A stretch of 64,000 nt of DNA from Orientallactaga sibirica. Taxonomy: Eukaryota > Chordata > Mammalia > Rodentia > Dipodidae. Of this stretch, positions 35,120-45,962 are shown piece after piece (position 1 is the first letter of the stretch; every line of letters begins with the position of its first letter). Where the stretch lies: NCBI GenBank assembly GCA_036365145.1, contig JAEOAD010000015.1, positions 13,695,501 to 13,759,500 on the forward strand. The letters run 5' to 3'. The notes below the pieces were generated by a model. It saw only the letters and a program-made list of their open reading frames with translations. It searched no databases and was not told the DNA's origin. The position numbers and the translations under genes are program-made.

Positions 35120-35341
35120 TTTTGTGTGTGTGTGAGAGAGAGAGTGTGAGAGAGAATTGGTGCACCAGAGCCTCCAGTCACTGCAACCAAACTCCAGATG
35201 CATGTGTCATCTTGTGCACATACACAACCTTGTGCATGCATCACTTTGTGCATCTGGCTTATGTAGGGTCTGGGGAGTAGAACATGGGGTCCTAGGCTTT
35301 CTAGGCAAGCACCTTAACCACAGAGCCTTCTCTCCAGTCCC
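35120..35341 (-). mobile_element. B2-like SINE with internal expansion
   Basis: Inverted B2. The GTGCA-containing middle is repeated (CATCTTGTGCACATACACAA, then CCTTGTGCATGCATCACTTT), so the copy is longer than its neighbours. It ends GAGCCTTCTCTCCAGTCC. Confidence 0.85.
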
Positions 35342-35417
35342 CATAGCCTATTTCATAAACACATTCTTTGACATTTTTAGTACAATAGAAGGATGCAGGG
35401 TTTGATGTGTCCATAGT

Positions 35418-35420
<3 letters not shown>

Positions 35421-35457
<37 letters not shown>
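35421..35457. repeat. (GT)n microsatellite
   Basis: About eighteen perfect GT units. Confidence 0.95.
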
Positions 35458-35459
<2 letters not shown>

Positions 35460-35460
<1 letters not shown>

Positions 35461-36364
35461 CTAAAGGAGCTGGAAGCTGCACTTCCTCCCCATCTAGCCC
35501 AGCTACCAGCCACAGCCTATCATGGAGCAGCACCAAGCAGAAAGAAGAAGTGAGGGAAGAAGTGAGGACTAAAGACCCTTGGGAGAGGAAGGGAGGCCAT
35601 GTAGGCTGGAATGATGCTAGGGCAGAAGGTGAGCAAGCAGCACTGGGCACAGAGGGTGCAGGATGCTGTAGGACTATGTTCTTGAGGAAACCCTTCTCTC
35701 TTCCTGCACTATTCATACTCCCAACAAAACAAAAACAAACACCCCAAATACCTGTCCTCTGCTTTCCCCACTCCCAGCCGAGAGAATCTCATTCATGCTC
35801 TGAGTCTTCTCCTGGGTCCGTTCTTCCCTCTGATGCACTGTAGGGTTTCTTTACCAACCTGGCCCACGTTCACACACTGCTCTCTTACTTGCTGCTTCTT
35901 CCCTGGACAGAGTGTTGAGAGACCTTTGACTGGACAGGTTGGGCTATGTGGAGGCAGACCCTCCATACCATTCTCTGGGGAGAACAGTGCAAGGTCGGCT
36001 TGTGTGCTGACCAAAACTCTGTCCCTGATCTGTGGGGTCTTGTAAAAAATGAAAGCATGGAGCCCCCTCTGTTCAAAAATAATGAAGATTTCTAGAGTTT
36101 CGGAGCAGAGTATTAATCCAAGTGGAGGATCCTTTGGAGCATGGGGCCCTGAACAACCACCCAACCCCTGGTTTCTCACGCAGGCCCAGGGAGCAGGGGC
36201 TGAGTCTTGTTTGCTGCAGACCATGCCCTGAGAATGAACTAGACACTTACTCTCTTACTATTTAATTTTAACAACTAGCTCTTTAAATTAGATCAAATTT
36301 ACTTTATTCTTGATGGACACAGGTAATTTAGATTTATTTTTACTCTACAGAAATTCAACAAAAT
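35460..36364. other. Unique intronic sequence
   Basis: No repeat recognised. Overlapping frames of up to 143 codons exist on both strands but have no start context, splice logic or family signature. Confidence 0.45.
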
Positions 36365-36445
36365 GGGGCTAGGAAAGATAGCTCAGTCAGTAAACTACGT
36401 ACCTCACAAGCATGAGGACCTGATGCAAGCACCTGAGTAGATGCT
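36365..36445 (+). mobile_element. B4/ID head fragment
   Basis: GGGGCTAGGAAAGATAGCTC and CACAAGCATGAGGACCTGAT match the B4 head. The element stops where the L1 piece begins. Confidence 0.65.
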
Positions 36446-36449
36446 GTGG

Positions 36450-37095
36450 TGTCCGTCCTTTGAGTCTGTGCATGTGATGTGTTACATTTACTCATTACTT
36501 ATGCTGCACCTCTGGAATGAAGCAGACTTCACTGAGACAGAACGGGCTGTTTGATACTTTTTTGGATTCAGCTTGCAAATATTTTGTTGAGAATTGTGTG
36601 TATGTTCATTGGGATACTGATCTATAGTTTTTATGTTTGGTGGTGTCTCTATCTGAGTTTGCTATTAGTGTGATGTTGGCTCCACAGGAGGAGCTGGGGA
36701 GCATACCTTCCTCTTCTACTTTATGGAATTGCTCGAGAAGCAGTGATTTCAGATCTTCTTTAAAGGTCAGACAGAATCTGCTTGGAACCCATCTGGACCT
36801 GGACTTATTTTTGTTGGGAGATTTGTTTATTATTTTTTTGTCACCACGTCAGTCTTCTTATAGCTGTGTTTAAACTATTTGTCTCATTTCTGTTTAACTT
36901 TGGTAGGTCATCTGCATCTAGAAAATCATCTATTTTTTTTAGATTTTCCAATTTGGTGGACTATAGTTTTTTGAAGTATGTCCTTATGATTCTCTCAATT
37001 ACTATCTGTTTTAATGTTTCCTTTTCAGTTCTAATCTTATTGGTGTGGGCCCATTTTTATTATGGTTAACTTGACCAAGAGTTGGACAGTCTTTT
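36450..37095 (-). mobile_element. L1 ORF2 fragment, reverse-transcriptase region (broken)
   Basis: Read on the - strand, this stretch gives decayed L1 ORF2 phrases such as RIIRTYFKKL, then SRSRWVPSRFCLTFKED and LLLEQFHKVEEEGMLPSS, which follow the order of the L1 reverse-transcriptase domain. Stops and frameshifts occur throughout, so it is non-functional. Both L1 ends are missing. Together with 37110-37440 it forms an inverted pair. Confidence 0.85.
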
Positions 37096-37109
37096 CTATT
37101 AAAAAAAAA

Positions 37110-37440
37110 AACCCCAACTTTCATCAATAAACAAGTCGTTTTGACAACAAATGAGAAGGGAACCATTGGAATTAAGTGACACTTTAGATCAAATGGACTT
37201 AACAGACATTTACAGAATATTCCATCCAAACACTGCAAAATACACATTCTTTCCAATAGCCCACGAACCTTTCTCTAAAATAGATCACATAACAGAATAC
37301 AGAGCAAGTCTCAACAAATTTAGGAAAATTGACATAACATGTTGTATTTTTTCACAATGTAATAGAGCTAGAAATTAACAATAAGAGGAACTATAGAAAA
37401 TACACAGTCCTGGTGATTACCAGACAGACTACTGAATAAT
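37110..37440 (+). mobile_element. L1 ORF2 fragment, endonuclease region (inverted part)
   Basis: Read on the + strand, the frame at 37151-37378 gives DTLDQMDLTDIYRIFHPNT, FFPIAHEPFSKIDHI and SLNKFRKIDI, the L1 endonuclease C-terminal region. It points away from the reverse-transcriptase piece, as expected for a 5'-inverted (twin-primed) insertion in minus orientation. Confidence 0.88.
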
Positions 37441-38559
37441 AAATGAGTCATCAATGATGGCTCTGTTCCTACTGTGCTTCTATGGGCCCACCATTTCAAT
37501 TACCAGCCTGGCTTTTTTCCTATTCCAGCTTGGTTACCTTGTGCTCATATGGGCAACCATTGATGAGTTCAAATATGGCTTCCCTCCCACAATTAGACTA
37601 TCTCTGTCCTCTCTTCCCTCCTATGGACAGGCCATTGCTGAGCTTGTGTTCTCCCGTTAGTTTTTTAGTGCTAAACTGTTTTTGGACACATGACAAAATA
37701 ACCCACTTATAGTGATGAATGATTATTTTAATATGCATGGTGTGGAGGAGTAGGATTCATTCATGACTGTTACATCTATGTTTAGAGGAAAAAGTTGTGA
37801 GACAAACTGAAAGAAGGCTGACTGCTTTGGCATGTCTCTGAGTATGATGTCTGTGATGGATCAGAGGTGTAGGAAGGCAAGCCGAGGGAGGGAGTCAGAG
37901 AAGGATGAAGGAAATCATGAGAAAACTGCATTATTCAGGTTAGCATTTCTTATTATGGTGCAACAGGGTCTTCCCTGCTGCCCAGAAGCATTTAGTCAGA
38001 AAGTCAGTGGTTCCCCAAGAAACTGCTATGTTTTATAGGACTGTCTGGGAAGATGCTTAGTTAAATAGGAGGTGCCAAATATTATTTTAATATAGCTAAT
38101 CCTCTTATTCATCAAAATGACCAGATAACTCATGACTCACCATTATGTAAGTCTACTATCAATTTCCTATTAGCTTATTCTGATCATAATTGATTACACA
38201 AATATTCTCTGTAAGTTTTATAATGCTTCGGTGTGAGAAGGTTAAAGTTTCATTTCTTCAAAACAATGCTCCATTCAAATTAGCCTTCCTTAGCAATTTT
38301 AAACTGAGGGGTTCATTCTGCTCTTTTCTTAAATTTATTGTAGTTACTTGGTATCACTTCTCACAAAAGCAGATGAAGAATGTTTGATCCTTGTTTTTTT
38401 TTATTTTTACTACACATTCTCTTTTATTTCAGAGATGGTAAAATATATTTGTCAGTCATTAGATAAAGACAATTGTGAGTGTGAAATACTTTTTCTCAAA
38501 AGATAATATTAGAACATCTTATTATTCACCTGCACAATTACTTGCCCAGGGGAAGAGAG
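37441..38559. other. Unique intronic sequence
   Basis: A/T-rich, with no repeat or exon recognised. Confidence 0.45.
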
Positions 38560-38573
38560 ATGACTATATTCTT

Positions 38574-38820
38574 GTTTTTAATTAACATATTTTTATTTAT
38601 TTATTTATTTGACAGAGAGAAAGAGGGAGGGAGAGAGAGAGAGAAAAGAGAGAGAGCATAGAGAAGAGAATGGGTACACAAGGGCCTCCAGCTGCTGCAA
38701 ATGTACTCTGGATGCCTGCACCACATTGTGCATCTGGCTTATGTAGGTCCTAGGGAATCGAACCTGGGTCCTTTGGCTTTGCAGGCAAGTGCCTTAACTG
38801 CTAAGCCATCCCTCCAGCCC
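38574..38820 (-). mobile_element. B2-like SINE
   Basis: Inverted B2 with a TTTATTTATTTATTTATTTG tail, a GA-rich segment and CTGCTAAGCCATCCCTCCAG. The flanks ATGACTATATTCTT (38560-38573) and ATGATTGTATTCTT (38821-38834) match at 12 of 14. Confidence 0.92.
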
Positions 38821-38852
38821 ATGATTGTATTCTTTTATGGCCTCTTGGTTTT

Positions 38853-38880
38853 TTAAAAGATTTTATTTTATTTCTTTATT

Positions 38881-38969
<89 letters not shown>

Positions 38970-39140
38970 AAAGAGTGAGAATGGGCCTCTAGAGAGGCAC
39001 CAGGGCCTCTAGCCACTGTGAACAAACTCCAGACACATGTGCCACCATGTGCATCTGGCTTACGTGGGAACTAGAGAATTGATCGTGGTCCTTAGGCTTC
39101 ACACACATGTGCCTTAACTGCTAAGCCATCTCTCCAGCCC
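38853..39140 (-). mobile_element. B2-like SINE with expanded (GA)n-(GAAA)n
   Basis: Inverted B2 with flanks ATGGCCTCTTGGTTTT (38837-38852) and ATGACCTCTTGGTTTT (39141-39156), a 15/16 match. The purine-rich part carries about 25 nt of GA and about 60 nt of GAAA at 38912-38972. Confidence 0.95.
38912..38972. repeat. (GAAA)n microsatellite inside a B2
   Basis: About fifteen perfect GAAA units grown from the purine-rich 3' half of the B2 at 38853. Confidence 0.95.
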
Positions 39141-39224
39141 ATGACCTCTTGGTTTTAATGAAGGTTAGGTCTATAGGTAAGGGATAATAGGTTAGAGGCA
39201 ATAAGAGTTCCCCCTCCAGAAACC

Positions 39225-39575
39225 TTTGTATTAGTTACTTTGCTGAGACAAGATACTTGCCAGAGGTAACATAAGGAATGAAGGATTTATTTTGGTTCAC
39301 AATTTCATGGGATACAGTCCAGCATGGTGGGTAAAGCTGGTCTGGGGCAGCAGAAGCTTCTGTCTTGTCCACATAATCTGACAGGCAGTAGAGAGCTTAC
39401 AGTAGAACAGGAAGTGATATCTCTTACAAGACCAGTCTCTAGCAACCTACTTCTACAAGCTAGGCCACAGTCCCAAAGGTTCAATGACCTCCCAAAATAG
39501 AGCTACTGTTAAGGTCCAAGCATTCAAACACACGAGCCAGTGGGGTTGATTTCATATTCAAAGCATAACACCTTC
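39225..39575 (-). mobile_element. Rodent interspersed repeat, class unresolved
   Basis: GTATTAGTTACTTTGCTGAG, GAAGGATTTATTTTGGTTCA, GGATACAGTCCAGCATGGTG and TTTCATATTCAAAGCATAAC are in the order of a widespread rodent repeat. A related copy lies at 57157. Confidence 0.5.
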
Positions 39576-40647
39576 CAAGTCTTGCAATGGGCAGTACACT
39601 GAGAGCTTAGCTTATATTACCTGAGGGTGAGAGGCAGATTGTTTCCAACTCCCACTTGGATCCCTCTTTTGTCTCTTAGGGTCTTCCTTCCTCTAACTTA
39701 TTTCTTCCCTGTTAACAATCTGTCATCTTCACTGTTTCCAGGTGAAAGAGGACAGGTTGTACCTTGGAATTATCACTGGGGAGCATGAAAATTCATTTTT
39801 CTGGAGCATGAAGATCCTGTTAGGCAGGGAGGGTCCCATTGTACCCATGGAATCAAACCTGGGGAGGTGAAGAGTGTCTCTCTCATTTATATTTGACTTT
39901 TCAAAAAGTAACCCAAAAAGGTGAAAGATTTTAAATTAGATACCCCATGGCACTTTTCTTTCTATCTCTTTGGCTCCTTAACCCTTTTGTAGACATTCTT
40001 AAACATATTTATACCTATACCTATAATTATATTCATCTATGTCTATTCCTGTGTGAAGTGCAATGTGTGATCTGAGAGTTAATATTAGTAATTAAGTTTG
40101 TAACAAAACAACTTATAACTGCCAATAGCCATACTATCAAGTGAAACTGGAATTACTTGGTAAATTGGAGCCAAGAAGATTGAGTTAATTTATGAATTTA
40201 TCATTTTTCAATGAATTCTGACAATGTGAAAAGGCATGTGTGTCCTTGTCTCTGATGTAAAGTATTCACTCTGCCAATTCTTTTCCTTCACTGTTAGTTG
40301 TTAGTTGAGTGTGCTGGAACTGTTGGTGATGTATGTACAGAAAACATTCCTATACATCCAGAGCCATTTTTGCCTTGACATCCCTGACTTAGTCCCCTGG
40401 GCCAATATACTTAACTTCTCATGCCCAATTTCTTCATATGAATATAAGAATTATTATATCAGAAGAGTTTTATCAAGGATTAAATCAGTTACTATAGAAT
40501 TCTTATTATATATTAGTCATTCAATATAAGGAAATATTACTGTTACTCTTACAACAATGGATTATTGAGGGCTCACATTCACAGAACCTAGATATAATAT
40601 ATGTAAGAATGAATGATGTCTTTACTCTAATTCCTGAAATCAGTGAG

Positions 40648-40991
40648 TGCACTGGTTTTGTTCAGGTGTTCCCATAAACACATGTGTTTTGAATTCTTGG
40701 TCCCCAGATGGTGGTAATTTCAGGGGTGGAGAGTTGACAGAAGAGGTGGATTGTTGGGGGTACACTTTTGGGTGTTATAGCCAGCTCTTCCTTGCCAGAA
40801 CTCAGGTCACTCTCCTGTTGCTGTTTTCTACCTGCTGTGGCAGAAGTGATGTTCAGCCTCTGCTCATGCCATGATTTCCTCAACCATTACGGTATGTCCT
40901 TTCAAGACTGCAAGCCAAAATAAATCCTTCCCTCCAATGATGTGCTTTTGGTTGGGTGTTTTGTGCCAGAAATGTGAAGGTAACTAAAATA
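40648..40991 (+). mobile_element. 5' LTR of MaLR-type element
   Basis: A 344-bp unit that aligns along its length with 42299-42644, sharing CCCATAAAC, ATGTGTTTTGAAT, GTGTTATAGCCAG, TTCTACCTGCTGT and GGTGTTTTGTGCCAG. It carries AATAAA at 40919-40924. The 5' flank GTGAG pairs with GTGAA after the 3' LTR. Confidence 0.88.
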
Positions 40992-42298
40992 GAAAATTGG
41001 TACAAGGAGTGGGGTCATTGCTGCTACAAACTTGACCATATGGGTTTTGATTTTTAAAATTGTTTTACAAATGGAATGTGAAAAGATTTGAAACCTTGGT
41101 CCAGGAGATGCCTTTCAGTGCTATAAGTAAAGTTTGATGGACCATTCTGATCAAAGCTGAGAGAACCTAAATGCAGAAAGAATTGTAGACTTGGATGGAG
41201 AATGAAGAAAGAACTTTTTCCAGACTAGGCTAGAAGCAGTTTGTATGACAGGCTTGTGTTTTGCCCATGTTCTAAGAATTTGATCAAGATTAAATTTAGA
41301 AGAAATGGACTGGTGGGAGCAAAAGAATATGGCACAAAAAGAAATGAAAGTTCTGGCTGAAGATTATAGCTGCAATTGTTTAAGAAATTACCACCATTGA
41401 GATTGGGCAAGATGTTCTGTATTGGGATAGCAGAACTGAAACAGACTTTTTAAAAAAACAAATAAGGGGCCTGGGCTGGGTGTGGTAGTGCACACCCTTA
41501 ATTACAGCACTTGGGAGGCAGAAGTAAGAGGATCACTGTAAGTTTGAGGCCACCCTGAGACTACATAGTGAAATCCAGGTCAGCCTGAGATACAGCAAGA
41601 CCCTACACTGAAAAACCAAATAAATAAATAAATAGCCAGAATGCTGATGGAATGTCCTGCTCTTCAAAATTGGCTATATTCCCCTCCTCCCATTAACAAA
41701 TATGGTAGCCTACCTGGATGTATTGAATATAACAAGTGCAGAAAAGAGTGAGTCATTGGATATACAATGTGGTTTGTTGTTTGGAAATGGCCATTGGGCA
41801 ATCTGAGGCAGGGTGTTGGAGTTCCTATGTGGAGGCCTGATGGAGCCATGACGATGAACCATGTGTTGTAATGTAGACTCCAGGAATTTGGAAAAGCTAA
41901 GACTGTGAGATGGCTGCCCCAGAGAGTTGCTGGCTCAGAATGGATTGTTTTCTGGGCTGTAAGCAACCTAGCTGAAGGGGTGAAATTGGAACAGCAGAGA
42001 CTTTGTCATTGGATACAGATGTCAGACTTGGAGCTAGTGTATTTGATGTTTGCCCTGTTTATTTTAGATTTGTTCTATCTTTCCTTGCTACACCCAATGC
42101 CATCTTTTACAGTGTGAAATTTTATTCTCTGCCATTATGTACTTTCAGTTTTACAGGCTCACAGTTAGGAGACTGTGGACTATGGGGTGTTTGAACAGTA
42201 CTGGGATTGAAAAAACTACAGAGACTTTTCAATATGGACTGAGTACATTGCATTTTATATCATGTATGTACATCAGTTTATGGGGGCCAGGGGCAGGA
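40992..42298 (+). mobile_element. MaLR-type internal region (non-coding)
   Basis: Begins four bases or so after the LTR with a primer-binding site at 40998-41014 that matches the 3' end of tRNA-Leu(TAA) at 16 of 17 positions as I recall that tRNA. It ends in the purine-rich tract 42282-42298 directly before the 3' LTR. About 1.14 kb remains after subtracting a B1 insertion. No gag or pol frame is present, as usual for MaLR elements, which are mobilised by proteins supplied elsewhere. Confidence 0.85.
41472..41637 (+). mobile_element. B1-like SINE inserted in the MaLR element
   Basis: GGCTGGGTGTGGTAGTGCAC head, CTGAGACTACATAGTGAAAT core, AAGACCCTACACTGAAAAAC end and an AAATAAATAAATAAATA tail. 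It splits the internal region and is therefore younger. Confidence 0.92.
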
Positions 42299-42644
42299 TG
42301 TGGTAGTTTGGATCAAATATGTCCCATAAACTAATGTGTTTTGAATGTTTATTCCCCAGCTGATTGTAATTTGGGAGGTGGAACCTTGCTAGAGGAAGTG
42401 TGCTGTTGGGAGCAGGTTTTGTGGTGTTATAGCCAGGTCTTCCTCTCCAGAACTTGGCTTCGTCTCTTGTTTATGTTTTCTACCTGCTGTTGTAGATGTG
42501 ATGTCTAATCACTGTTCACGCCATGCTTTCCCCTGCCATCATGGAGCTTCCCTTTAAAACTGTAAGACACACAATAATTTCTTTTCTCCTATGAGCTGCA
42601 TTGGTCAGGTGTTTTGTGCCAGCAATGAGAAGGCAGCTATAACA
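42299..42644 (+). mobile_element. 3' LTR of MaLR-type element
   Basis: Starts TGTGGTAGTTTGGATCAA and ends GGCAGCTATAACA (TG...CA termini), 346 bp. It is preceded by the polypurine tract and followed by GTGAA, nearly identical to the GTGAG before the 5' LTR, as expected of a 5-bp ERVL-type target duplication. Confidence 0.9.
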
Positions 42645-43281
42645 GTGAATATGCTACTTTACATGGTAAAAAAGGTATTGTATGTATGATTAAGTAAAGG
42701 ACCTGGAAATAGGGAGTTGATTTATAGATTGTTCAGATGAATCCAATATTATCACATGAGTCCTTGATAGAGCCAGGCAAGCAAAAACAGACAAATATGG
42801 GAAAATGCTATTCCACTAGGTTTACAGAGGAAGGTTGTGGGACAGTGAACTCTTCTAATAATAGTCTATACAAGGTAGAAAAAGAAAAGGAATGTGTTTG
42901 TTCCTAGAACGCCCTTTGGTGATGTGCTCCAGCTGCTACTCTGAGTTTAGACTAAGGAAACCCATTTCAGACTTGTGATCTACAGAATTCTGATAAAGCT
43001 ATCTTGTATTGCGCCACTTAGAGTGGAATCATTTAGGAAAGTGACATGGCAGGTCACTGCATCCTTAGATACAGACAATAAGAGCAACCACCAAACTCCT
43101 CTTCTGATCACCACTTATCACAGCAATAGCTGTACCCCTCACATTTCCCTCCTTTGATTCTCCATATTCCATGTTTTGGCTAGTGCTGCTTTCTGGAGCT
43201 GGAAAAGTGCCATTATGCTTCAGCTATGCTACTGGGAATCAAGTTTATGTTTTTTTTGGGGGTCTGCAAAGGTGGAGGAAA

Positions 43282-43314
<33 letters not shown>

Positions 43315-44140
43315 CGTATTTGTGTCTGTGTGCAAATATATGTGAATACTGGGAAAATGCCACATCATAGGGGCAATAATTCAGCCCTTCTCAGCTCCAT
43401 AATATCCAACCTGGCAAGCTGAGGAGAAATGGTGGTTGCTATGGTAATTGCATCCCTTGCCCCTGCTTGCTGTGTTAGTCCAGCTTATTGCTGTATGTGC
43501 CATGTAGAAACTACCCAGGACTTGGATGCATAGCATCATGATAGAGTCCTGCACACCACAAGGCTGAATACTCTTGCTATTTTAACTCATTCTAAATCAA
43601 CTACATAGATGGCAAAAATCAGGAAATAGGTTCAAGAAGAGGGTGAGAGAGCTCTAGATATAGTGGCTGGAGCCTTGGACTCAGGATCTCTTGTTAAAGT
43701 TTTTTCTTATTCCTTTTATATGGTGAACAGAGTGTGACCAGACTCCTCCAAGAGCCTCTCTTAGCTATAAGACACAGTTAGTGTATAAGGAGGTCATCAA
43801 CATAGATTAAGAGAGGGCAGTACTGAAAAGTGGCTGTGCTGATGGCTGTTGCTCAGTATTCCTGACAATCAGTCCTTCTCACTATAGGTCAACCTTCAAG
43901 GGACAGCTGGTGTCAAGGAGGAACTTTTGGCAAAAGCATCTTCATTCCAAAATGAATGGGTTAGGAGAATGAGTGATAAGCTCACCATAGAAGCCTGTCC
44001 ACTGGAAGGATCATAGCTATTCTACTCCTGGGGCCTTTAGGAATCATGACATAGCTCTGAAACTCTGTTACTGATAAAGAGGGACCTCAGGGCCCAGATA
44101 GCATAGAGCAGAAGGACTCTTCAAACATCTATGAATCAGC
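42645..44140. other. Unique intronic sequence with (GT)n at 43284-43313
   Basis: Apart from a perfect 15-unit GT tract I recognise no repeat or exon. Confidence 0.5.
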
Positions 44141-44189
44141 TAACTTTTCTTTTTTTTTAAATATATATATATTTTTATTTATATTATTC

Positions 44190-44600
44190 TGATTTTACAT
44201 TCATAGTATTGGTTCCATTGTCCTCCTCCCTGTCCTCCCACTTTCAAAGGAACCCTCATCAATAGGGAATGTGGGTCATGCATTGTGAGGTTAGTCAAGA
44301 GTTCTGGGGGGTAGGCCCCGGTCTCTGTGCATAAAGCCCCAACTTGTGACTCTAACAATCTTTCTGCCCCCTCTTCCATGAGTTTCCCTGAGCCACATTG
44401 GGGTCATTTTAGTTCTGCTTCAGTGATGAGGTTTTGGGAGTCTCTGTGTCTCTGGATATCTGGCTTTGTTGGAGTTGGATGTTCTCTGTGTTTATCTCCT
44501 TCAGCCTTTTTCTGGTGTTGTGATCGCCATGAACACTGTATTCTTGCCCTTCCCCTGCATTGTTCTATGGTTTCAGCTGGGGCCCTGGTGAGGTGTGGTT
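44190..44600. mobile_element. Probable L1-type 3' sequence, class uncertain
   Basis: A C/T-rich 400-bp stretch starts after an (AT)n tract and contains GTCCTCCTCCCTGTCCTCCC and TTTCTGCCCCCTCTTCCATG, similar in style to the L1-like pieces at 24.1-24.7 kb. The word TTTCAGCTAACTTTTCT occurs just left (44137) and right (44600) of it, a likely target-site duplication. Confidence 0.5.
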
Positions 44601-44856
44601 TCAGCTAACTTTTCTAAGAGTGCTCAACTAGCTTCTTTCTAGGAACTATGGGTAGTATTGATGTTGAGACATACTGAATGAGACTCAGGGTAAGGTGGCT
44701 ATTTTTATGCAGTTTCAGTTAAGGACAGGAGCCCAAAGAAAGAACCAGAAGATGCCACCTTACCTTGACAGGAATGGAACTCATATATGATCCAGTTTCA
44801 TCCACAATGGCTGACGAAAGAATACATATTCAATTGACTATAAAGGCTTGTCCAAG

Positions 44857-44966
44857 CTGAGCGTGGTGGTGCACACCTTTAATTCCAGTACTTGGGAGGC
44901 AAAGGTAGGAGTCTCAAGGTCACCCTGAGACTGCATAGTGAATTCCAGGTCAGCTTGTGAGATCCT
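44857..44966 (+). mobile_element. B1-like SINE, internally deleted
   Basis: GAGCGTGGTGGTGCACACCT, GGAGGCAAAGGTAGGAG and AGACTGCATAGTGAATTCCA, with a shortened middle and end. Confidence 0.85.
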
Positions 44967-45589
44967 AGGCTTGTCCATGCCCGCCCCCAAACATATACAC
45001 CTCTCTCTGCCTTGTGATCTCTGGACATGTAATTCTGTCTTTCCCCTACATAACAAAGGTTTTTTGGCCTGAGTAGTTTTCTGCTTGCCTCTGCTTTATG
45101 TTTTGGGGTAACGTCTCACTTTAATTACATGTATGATTTTCCTCTAATCTTTGAGTCTACCATGTGTGTATTTCCTTGACACTCTAGATCTACCACGTAG
45201 GTATTTCCTCTAAACTCTGGGCATAATGCCCGTGTAATTCCTCTAAAGTTGGGGAAACCATAAGTGTAACTCTCTTTACTTCCCACTTCTCATCAGAATT
45301 TCCTGGTCTCTGCTTTAGTATTTTCCCTCTACTATTTTTCCTTAAGCTATCACCAGCTGGAACAGAGCCAGCTACAGTACCACCCAGAGTCTGGAAGCAA
45401 CATGGAGCTTAACGGACTTCACTTTTGCATGATGTTCACAGTATGTGAGTGTCTGATCCATCACAAGGTCACTCCAGGGAGAATGTTACAGGCCCAGAGA
45501 ACACATTTAGCCCTGGTCTGGAGCTGCAAGCTTGGAGAACAGTTCATGATTATGGGTAGACTGCAGTGAGGAAGAGTCTAGCAGACACT

Positions 45590-45962
45590 GTGATGGTTTA
45601 AATTAAAAGCCAACTTGATGGGTGATCTAGATTAGATTAGCCTTTGTGCAGGCTTGTGAGGAATTCTCTTGATTAGGTTAATTGAGGTTGGAAGAGCCAC
45701 CTTAAATATGGGCAGCACCATTCCATGTGTCGGGATTCTGGACTATATAAAAACGTGAGAGCTCTCTGAGCAACAGCATTCATCACTCTCTGCTTGCTCA
45801 CTGTGGATTGAAGGTTGATCACCTGCCTCAAAGCTCCTGCTGCCATGCCTTCTGTGTACGATGGACCATAACCTAGAACTATCTTTAAGCTGAAATCAAC
45901 TCTTCCTCCCTGAAAGTGATTTTTGTCAGTAATTTTGTCCCAGCGAGGAGAAGGTCATAAAT
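45590..45962 (+). mobile_element. Rodent interspersed repeat with TATA-like box, class unresolved
   Basis: TGTGATGGTTTAAATTAAAA, GCCAACTTGATGGGTGATC, GATTAGGTTAATTGAGGTTG, CTGGACTATATAAAAACGTG, ACGATGGACCATAACC and AAGCTGAAATCAAC match a common rodent mobile repeat from memory. TATATAAAA lies near 45745. The family name is not asserted. Confidence 0.5.

Noticed and set aside
35421..35843. 140-codon frame starting MCVCVCVC
   Set aside because: The start is the GT microsatellite; the rest is unique sequence open by chance, with opposite-strand frames open as well.
35793..36224. 143-codon frame on the - strand
   Set aside because: No recognisable domain, no splice borders, and it overlaps several other open frames on both strands.
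37151..37378. 75-codon frame resembling an endonuclease
   Set aside because: It is an isolated L1 ORF2 fragment, listed as a broken mobile element and not as a gene.
38888..38972. Regular repeats that could suggest a CRISPR-like array
   Set aside because: Simple GA/GAAA microsatellite with no spacers, in a mammalian genome.
40305..42334. Several 60-100 codon frames around the LTR element
   Set aside because: They match LTR or MaLR internal non-coding sequence; no gag, protease or polymerase motif is present.
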